DNA from: Castanea sativa
Taxonomy: Eukaryota; Streptophyta; Magnoliopsida; Fagales; Fagaceae
Direction of reading: 5' to 3'
Length of the DNA stretch: 64,000 nt
NCBI RefSeq assembly: GCF_040712315.1
Contig: NC_134020.1
Coordinates: 9,042,436-9,106,435, forward strand
The notes below the pieces were generated by a model. It was not told the origin of the DNA. It did no database searches and was given only the letters and a program-made list of their open reading frames with translations. Both the position numbers and the translations under genes were made by a program. This document shows, one piece after another, positions 57,004 through 64,000 of the stretch (positions within the stretch are counted from its first letter, which is position 1; every line of letters begins with the position of its first letter).

Positions 57004-58390
57004 TGCTTTTAGGATTAGTGCACTTAAATCCTATTGTATGATGCTATGTATGATATTATGTATGACATTATGTATGACATTGTGTATGACTTAATATTGT
57101 GATTAATAAAGTTGTTTTATTATAATCTAAAATTAACATGAATATAGGACATTATCATATAGTCCATGAGATGCATAGTATGTGATTTATGTGAAAAGTC
57201 ACAGAAGATATAAATCACAAGTCTTTTGTAAACTCAAAATTATAGTTCATAGTCGATGATGAAATTGGGTATTTCATCTGCAAAGACTATAACATATTAA
57301 CTAAGATGATTTGTCTTGATCATGGAAGTGGAGACTTCTAGTTGATGTGTTGATATGTTTTAAGAGTTAAGACATATTGAACTAGACCGCTGTGAGATTT
57401 ATTATTTTCCAAATCACTATCAAATGAATAATAAATCTCACGACTTCTATTTACATGAACTCTTAATCCTGAGAAGATAATGGACCTAATCATGAAGTGT
57501 AAGTTGCTTTGATGTATCAGGAGTGAGATCTAACGTAACAATCGAAACCTCAGTATGTTGGGCAGCAAAATTTAGTGTTGATGGAACATATATTCTCGAG
57601 ATGGAATTCATAGTCTCTTAATGGAGATATAAAATATTCCCTTAAGATAAGTTTAATGGGTTCAGTTATTCACAGAGTTAGGCCTAACCACTTTGGTAAG
57701 AAGTTACTAAAGTATATATTTATGAAATTGGATTTCATGAATATATGATGAATAATTTAAAAGGATTAAACCGAGTACTCAAGGATAAGATGTAGTAATT
57801 TACAAAGTGGCAGTCTACATTCATGACTTTGTATTACTACGAATATTTTATGAAAGGGTTGCATGTATAATAAAGTCTCGAGATATAATTTATAAATAAG
57901 GCCTAGAGTGCAACTATATTTATATAGTGGTATTAAATATAGCTAATGGTAACTTTGGACTTGTCAAAAGTTGACAGAAAAGCCCAAGGCCCATTGGAGC
58001 TAGTGTCTTATTGGTCCCACTCCAAGCCACATACTAAAGTCCAATTGGAAAGGCCTAAAAGGCTAGCCCAATTAGATAATCAGTTATAAGGGGAGAAACA
58101 TACAAAATTTTGATGTGTGAAAAAGAGAAACATCATTGCCAAATGGTGTGTATGTGAGAGCGAGACACTCTATCATTCTCCCTTTGAAAACTGATTGAGA
58201 TACCACACTTCTTGGGCGAAAAGTGGTATTGGAGTGAAGATTAAAAGTATTCCCGAGTATTTCTGATTCTTGTTTTGAATTTCACAGCACCAAGGTACGC
58301 TATTTTGTTCTAGAATTGTGAAATTTACATAGTACATGTTATTAATTGCGAATGAAGTAGATCCGTTAATTTTCTACTGCATATATTTTG
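57004..58390 (+). repeat. Copia-4 second LTR, 3' end truncated
   Basis: Starts tgcttttaggattagtgc like 51593. It ends within ctgcatatattttg, after which gypsy LTR sequence begins (cagaaaaaagaag). No target duplication can be recognised on this side. Confidence 0.88.
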
Positions 58391-58584
58391 CAGAAAAAAG
58401 AAGATTTTGGGAAGCTGAAACATTTTCTGGTCATTTTTCTCTCTCTTTTCTCTATATTTCCCTTCCAGAAACACCTCCAAACACATCAAAACACCTTATA
58501 TTCTTCTCTTTCACCAAAATTACAAGGTAGTGTTCTTGCACCCAATCTTTCTCTCCTCGGTTCCATACCTTGGATTTGAGGTTT

Positions 58585-58625
58585 AGGGGTGTGGATGTAC
58601 CTTTTTAGCTACAATCCACACCCCT
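58585..58625. other. Conserved hairpin in truncated gypsy LTR
   Basis: AGGGGTGTGGATGTA...CAATCCACACCCCT, the third copy of the hairpin seen at 466-500 and 17246-17290. Confidence 0.8.
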
Positions 58626-58778
58626 TTCTTTACAAACTTCATCAAGCTTTTTTCTAACTCTTCTTGCTTAAATAACATCTTTTATTGCTTTCCTAGCATG
58701 TCTATTAGCCTTCTACCATGATTTATTGCTTTGATATTGTTGGCTTAGCCTTCTTGGGCTAGGATATGTCTAAATACC

Positions 58779-58936
58779 ATGCTTATGTTGAGATCTACAT
58801 GTCTCCATGCTTTTTTCCCTGTTTATGTTTAGATCTGTGCTTTTATGTGCCCTTTGTCATGCTTATGTTGAGATCTACATGTCTCCATGCTTTTTTCCCT
58901 GTTTATGTTTAGATCTACACTTTTATGTGCCCTTTG
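58779..58936. repeat. 79 bp tandem duplication in gypsy LTR
   Basis: Two nearly identical copies start at 58779 and 58858 (catgcttatgttgagatct). They are part of the gatct-rich section. Confidence 0.92.
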
Positions 58937-59680
58937 TCATGCCTATTCTTAGATCTATGCTTTTATGAGCTCTTTTTCATGCCTATGAATCTATACTTTT
59001 ATGTGCTCTTTGTCGTGCCTATGCTTGGATATATGTCTTTTTACGCCCCGTATCTTGCCTATGTATGGATCTGCAAGTTTGGTTGCTATGTCATATGCTA
59101 TTGTAGCCCTTTTGTCCTTAATATCTCTTTTCTTTTTTTTTTTGGCCCTTATTGGTGGGTTGTAGATCTAAATCTTGAGGTCTAAGTCTACATCCATACC
59201 TAGGCCTACATTAAAGGGTTTGGATCATTCCCCTATATGCATGTGTATGCTTGTTTGCTTCTATTCTTAATGTACATGTTTGCCTCTCTAGTTCTAGGCT
59301 TTTCCATGCTTAGCGCCCTATATGGGCTTGATCTTGTGTGGTTACATCCAACCCTCGTGTGGCTTTGTTTGGGTGTAACCAATTATGAGATGCATCTCCA
59401 TGATGCTAGTTTGCTCTATGAATACCCTTTCTCCGCTCCATGCGATGATATGCTTGCCTTGCTTGCTTGTGCCTCCACTGGCTTTCTTTTTTTCTATGTA
59501 TCTTTCACGCTTGCTTACATGATCATGCATGAGTCTTGCTTACTTGTGTCATCAAGCCTAGTTCCTACTATCTCGTGTGCGTTCACACCTATCTTTGTTA
59601 CACAAGACCCCGAGTCCCTTTAGGAACTTTACTTGATGGCACGCGTGTTTCGTCCATACTCTAACACAATGGAACTATGG

Positions 59681-60319
59681 ACACTCGATCCAAACCTACA
59701 TTTTCCCCTCCGTGTGCTTAACATGTTTGTTTTCCCCCGTTTGGCCTTTTTGTTAATATGTTCTTTGCATGCTTTCTATCTCTCTTTCTATCTTCTTTGC
59801 TTCTTTCTTGGCTTGTTTATTAGCTCGTTTCCTTGTTCATTTCATGTACACACATGGAGTAAGGGATGCTTAGAGCGAGGGAACGACCTCCTAGGCATAA
59901 GCAAAAAGGGCAAAGACGCAAGCACGAAGGCGCTAGCCCAAAAAGGGCAATGTTCTATAGATTAAAGGCCTAGCCTCCCTGAGCGGTTATATGTTTCTAC
60001 CCCCTTCTCTTAGCCTTTTCTCTAGAGCATTGTATTAGGCTTATCCTCCATGTACCTTTCTTAGGTTGTATTCCAAGGGTATGGCAATGTCTAATTTATC
60101 TTTCCTATACCTTGTTAGGCCATACCCTAGGGATGTAGGTATGTATCTTTTATCTTTCGCGCACCTTGCTTTGGGTCATGTTCCTTGCGTGTTGACAATG
60201 TCAGATTTACTTTTCCTATACCTTGCTAGGCCACACCTAAAGGACGTTGGCATATGCCTACTTTACTTTTCTGCCTTATATGATAGCAATATGCATGATG
60301 TATGTGTGTGTGTGTGTGT

Positions 60320-60361
<42 letters not shown>

Positions 60362-60550
60362 CTAGGCATGTGTGGGTGATTATGCACTTTGTACGAAGGA
60401 CTCTCATGGTTATGCAATCGACCCTTGTTGACCACGAGCACTCATGAACTTTTAGTGTGGGAATGTGCTTAAGGCATTTGTTGTAGATGCATAGTCATGC
60501 TATACTGTGTGCATGGTCAATGCGGTGTGACTAGTCAAGTACTAGGGGTA
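59681..60550. other. Unassigned region with short tandem repeats and a (TG)n tract
   Basis: No gene. It lies between the gypsy LTR fragment and the end of Gypsy-3 pol. 60055-60280 has imperfect units with cttttcctataccttgctag followed by gccacacc and a tgttggcat-type end. The right edge has a polypurine-like tract on the minus strand (TTCGAAGGGGGGG, about 60558-60570), so the Gypsy-3 3' LTR may start here, but I cannot define it. Confidence 0.4.
60302..60360. repeat. (TG)n microsatellite
   Basis: About 59 bp of TG repeats with two TA interruptions. Confidence 0.98.
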
Positions 60551-61840
60551 AAATGACCCCCCCTTCGAAAAAGAAAGCACCTGAGCTCTCTAAGCTTTTT
60601 GATGATCTTGCGTAAGCATCATTAAGATGGGTGGTCGAAGGGCGCGCTGCGAGGCAAGGCATCGAAAATGTCCATCCATGTCTACTAGAGTCAAGGCTCC
60701 TCTAGAGAATGCCTTCTTCACCACATATGGGCCCTCGTAAGTCGAGGAAAACATTACTCAATGGTCAGGCATGGCTAAACTGCACTTCTTTAAGACTAGG
60801 TCACCTTCTTCAAAGACTCTGGTTCTAACCTTCTTGTTAAATGCTCACTCGATGCCGCATTGGTACAACTGTCCATGGCACATTTCAGGCATAAGTTTTT
60901 CATCTATCATGTTCAACTGCTTATTCAGCTTCTGACAGCTTTGTCTGTGACAAAATCCAAAGAGACAGGATTTCTACCTTTATTAGAAGGACAGTTTGCA
61001 TGCCACAGACCAAAGAGTATAGGGTTGCACTCGTGGAAGTACAAACAGAAGTGCAATAAGCGCACAAGGCGAATGGCAAGAACTCGTGCCAATCCTTATA
61101 GGTATGACATCTTCACTAAGATCTTCTTTATATTCTTGTTGGCCGCATCTACTGCGCTATTCATCTGAGGTCAATAAGGAATCGAATTTTGGTGTTCAAT
61201 CTTGAACCTTTGGCAAAGTTTCTCGATCATCTTTCCATTCAAATTCTTCCCATTATTTGTAATGAGCTCCCTGGCATGCAGTAGTAGCAAATGATATTAT
61301 GTCCTAAGAATTAGGCTACCACAGCTTGGGTGACACTTTTGTAGGAAGTTGCTTCTGCCCACTTGGTAAAGTAGTTAATGGCCACTAAAATATACTCATA
61401 CCCATTTGAGGCTTTCGTAATCTTAAGTCCAATGACATCCATAGCCCCGGCTGAAAAAGGCAGAGAGTGCAGGGGTTGGAGAGGAACATTATTCCTATTC
61501 TAATAGACTTGGCAACGATGGCACGTCCACACATTCTTGATGCAATCATTCTCCATGGTGAACCAATAGTAGCTAACTTTCATAACTTTTTGAGCCAATA
61601 GGGTTCTACTGGCATTGGCTCCAAGCAAGCCCTCATGCATCTCTTCCATCAAATGGCTAGCCTCAACAGCATTTATGCATCAAAGCAAGGTTTTATTGCG
61701 GTTCCTCTTATACAGGACTTCCCCACTAAAGAAAAACTAGCACGCCACCAGCCTAATGAATTTATTCTCATTGCCTATAACCCTAGACAGGTATTCACCA
61801 TCCTTCATATAAGCCTTGATATTGTGGTACCATGACTTTC
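60551..61840 (-). pseudogene. Gypsy-3 integrase
   Basis: The minus-strand reading gives an N-terminal zinc region (SYYWFTMENDCI, TCHRCQ), a core (AMDVIGLKITKASNGYEYIL, NYFTKWAEATSY) and a C-terminal part (NKKVRTRVFEEGDLVLKKC, YEGPYVVKKAFSRGALTLVD). All frames are interrupted and no long open frame is left on this strand. It is a different, diverged Tat-type copy from Gypsy-1. Confidence 0.75.
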
Positions 61841-61879
61841 CATTGATCTCGACTTTGACATTCATGCATTCTTCTATAA

Positions 61880-62399
61880 TCATGCAATTGGCTGGCAAAC
61901 TGGAGACTTCTATGTGCCATTGTCACATCTCATCTCCCTCTTCCAACATAACCATGTTAGCCAAGGTCGCTAAGGCATCTGCAAACTGATTGCCTGCCCG
62001 GGGCAAATAAGCAAAAGTAACATTCTGAAACTTCAAAATCAAGCAGCTAACACATCTCTGATATAGGGATCAACTTAGTGTCTCAGGCTTGCCATTTTTC
62101 CCCTATTTGGAAGATAATCAAAAAGTAATCTCCAAATATATTCAAATCATATGCGACAAACTCTAAGGCAGCTTGTAGGCCCATAATGCACGGCTCATAT
62201 TTTGTGTTCATTGTTCGTGTAATCGAAATTCAGCTTAACTGAAACAAGGATTTGCTGACCCATTTAGGATACTAGGACTACTCCCACTCTATTTCCAGTG
62301 GTATTGGTAGCTCCTTTGAAATAAAGCTTCCAACGCCACGGTTCCACACCACCATAGTTCTGCTAGGTAATCGGCTATGGCTTGGCTTTTGATGGCCTT
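61880..62399 (-). pseudogene. Gypsy-3 second RNase H region
   Basis: The minus strand shows the end block VTFAYLPRAGNQFADALATLA (61940-62010), typical of the extra Tat RNase H. The N-terminal half is heavily mutated. Confidence 0.65.
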
Positions 62400-63017
62400 T
62401 CACACTACAAACACAATATCTAACTCGAATAGCAACATCTGCCAATAGGAGATCTTCCCTGTGAGAGTAGGCTTTTCAAAGATGTACATGATGGGGTCCA
62501 TACAAGAAATCAACCACATGGTGAAGTAGAGCATATACTGCCGCAACTTATGTGAGGCCCACGCCAGGACATAACATGTCTTCTCAATGGTGATGTAGTT
62601 GATCTCAAAACTGGTGAACTTCTTACTCAAGTAGTAAATCACCTTCTTCTTTTGATCGGGTCCACTTAGTTGGCCTAACATATAACCCATGGATGTCTTT
62701 TGCACCACTAGGTATAGTATCAATGGATGTCCTAGCGTAAGGGGAACTAGAATAGGAGGGTTTAACAAATATTTCTTGATTTTATCAAAAGCCGCTTGGC
62801 ATTTATCTGTCCATTCTATCTTTGTATCCTTTTCTAAAAGCTTGAACAAGGGATCACATGTGGCAGTTAATTGTGCTATGCAGTGGGCTATATAATTGAT
62901 CATTCTTAAAAAGCTTCGAACTTGTTTCTCAATTTTTGACGTGAGCATATCCCTAATGGCCCGAATTTTTGCAGGGTCTACTTCGATTCCTCTCTGGCTA
63001 ACTATGAATCCGAGCAA
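62400..63017 (-). pseudogene. Gypsy-3 RT thumb/connection and RNase H
   Basis: Open over 205 codons: LGFIVSQRGIEVDPAKIRAI, EWTDKCQAAFDKIKKYLLNP, YYLSKKFTSFEINYITIEKT, CYVLAWASHKLRQYM. It overlaps the RT palm frame by about 15 bases because of a frameshift near 63010. Confidence 0.9.
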
Positions 63018-63440
63018 TTCCCTAAAGTGGCTCTAAAGACGCACTTGTTAGGTTTAAGCCTCAACCTATAGTTAACAAGGTGCCTGAATAACTTTCTCAA
63101 ATACGTCAAATGATTTTTAGGAGTACACAACTTGGCAATCATGTCATCTACATAGACTACAATCTCCTTATGCGTCATATCATAGAACAAAGTTTCCATG
63201 GCTTGCTGATAAGTCACACCTGCGTTCTTCAAACTGAATGGCATGACATCATTGGCGTAAGTCCCCCAATGGGTGGTGAATGTTGTCTTGGTTGTATCCT
63301 CTTCATCCATCTTGATTTGATTACAACTCAAGAACCCATCCATAAAAAGGAAGAACATGTTGTTCATGGTGTTGTCAGTCAGAGTATTGGTATGCAGTAA
63401 GGGAAAATTATCCTCCAGGCTAGCCTAGTTCAAATGTCTA
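63002..63440 (-). pseudogene. Gypsy-3 reverse transcriptase palm
   Basis: 63367-63002 reads FMDGFLSCNQIKMDEEDTTK, TTFTTHWGTYANDVMPFSLK and the catalytic YVDDMIAKL. The finger region continues upstream to about 63440 with a stop near 63428. Confidence 0.9.
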
Positions 63441-63503
63441 TGATAAACGCACATACGTACTTTCCCATCTTTCTTTGGCACAGTAACGATGTTTGCAACC
63501 CAA

Positions 63504-64000
63504 TCAGAATAGGCTATGGTGGTAAAAAAAACCAACAATCAACTGCTTTTCCACTTCTTCCTTGATCTTTAGGATAGTCTCAGATTTCTCCTTCGGAGAG
63601 CTTGCCACACAAGGGGGGCATTTGAGTTTAACCGGAATCCTGTGAACAATAACTCTATGTCCGATCCTGGCAGATCTTGATAAATCCAAGCAAAGATTTC
63701 TTTGAATTCTTTCAACAGAGCTATGAGCTCATCTTTCATATTCTTGGGAAAATTTACCCCAATCTTTACAGGCTTTTCCTTTTCACCTTCCTCGGCTAGG
63801 TTTATCATCTCTATCTCTTCTATATTGGGCTTAGACACTTCATTCTCTTTGTTTAGAGCTTCTAGGATATCTTGAGGTAAGTTCGGAACCTCTTCGAATC
63901 CTTCAATCTCATGATCCAATTCTATTGTCTCATTCACATCATCCACATCCTCGTTATGGCAAAGAGACAATGTACCCACTTGGGAATCAAAACAGGTCCT
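63504..64000 (-). pseudogene. Gypsy-3 protease-RT linker, cut by window end
   Basis: 63979-63569 reads NETIELDHEIEGFEEVPNLP, INLAEEGEKEKPVKIGVNFP and LLKEFKEIFAWIYQDLPGSD, the segment before RT in Tat elements. 63689-63504 holds the following part in another frame (HRIPVKLKCPPC). Gag and protease would lie beyond 64000. Confidence 0.85.

Larger units (their letters stand above)
51593..58390 (+). mobile_element. Copia-4: plus-strand Copia element with internal deletion, hAT insertion and rearranged 3' side
   Basis: LTR 51593-52906, internal 52907-56550 (integrase to RNase H only), duplicated flank X2 56551-57003, second LTR 57004-58390. Gag and protease are missing. Both LTRs lack their last 100 or fewer bases. 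Both LTR starts carry the same extra bases (tgctcttagg versus the usual tgttagg). The orientation is opposite to the other internal-bearing Copia copies. Confidence 0.85.
58391..59680 (+). repeat. Truncated Tat-type gypsy LTR, plus orientation
   Basis: Reverse-complement match to about 16228-17475 of the Gypsy-1/Gypsy-2 LTR: hairpin, gatct repeats, and the end block aacacaatggaactatggacac. U3 with the TATA box and the last 70 or so bases are missing. Its orientation fits PMD unit B, as the LTR of unit A fits unit A. Confidence 0.8.

Noticed and set aside
60066..60447. Frames with Val-Cys or His-Thr runs
   Set aside because: Produced by the (TG)n microsatellite.

Overview
This window looks like nuclear DNA of a flowering plant, probably a eudicot; the species cannot be fixed from the sequence. 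I see no intact host gene, no tRNA or rRNA gene and no CRISPR. Almost every base belongs to nested and decayed LTR retrotransposons, and coding stretches survive only as frames broken by stops and shifts.

Layout. (1) 1-18328 is a Tat/Ogre-lineage Ty3/gypsy element read on the minus strand (Gypsy-1): left LTR 281-2795 (cut by a Copia solo LTR with TSD attaa), a plus-strand (antisense) ORF remnant 3150-4289, and pol 4740-15848 with its integrase split by a complete Copia element (Copia-1, 5028-12575). Next come a leader remnant with a tRNA-Arg-like primer site and the right LTR 16160-18328. (2) That LTR also has a polypurine tract on its other side, so it doubles as the 3' LTR of a second gypsy element (Gypsy-2). 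Gypsy-2 carries an antisense plant-mobile-domain (PMD) gene unit, unit A at 18596-26050, and a gag/protease remnant at 31067-32955. (3) 24557-30772 holds four solo LTRs, two forming an inverted pair. (4) 32956-47595 is an LTR-internal-LTR-internal-LTR Copia array (Copia-2 and Copia-3) whose last LTR has received another solo LTR. (5) 47596-51592 is a second PMD unit (unit B) on the minus strand. (6) 51593-58390 is a plus-strand Copia (Copia-4) containing a hAT-type non-autonomous transposon and a copy of its own flanking DNA. (7) 58391-59680 is a truncated gypsy LTR. (8) 60551-64000 is pol of a third gypsy element (Gypsy-3, minus strand), running off the window.

Most interesting signal. The PMD units look like an antisense gene cassette carried by the Tat element between pol and the 3' LTR. 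Unit A has a TATA box, a short first exon, a splice donor, a 3.66 kb intron filled by about 70 copies of a 43-45 bp minisatellite with higher-order structure, an acceptor three bases before the ATG, a decayed PMD reading frame, and a second minisatellite (75 bp dimer) after it. Unit B, inverted and over 25 kb away, keeps the same order with diverged sequence, although its TATA is lost. This argues for an inherited architecture and not a chance insertion of satellite DNA.

The Copia LTRs (13 copies of one family, about 1.4 kb each) arrived in several waves. Insertion order can be read from nesting and from 5 bp target duplications.
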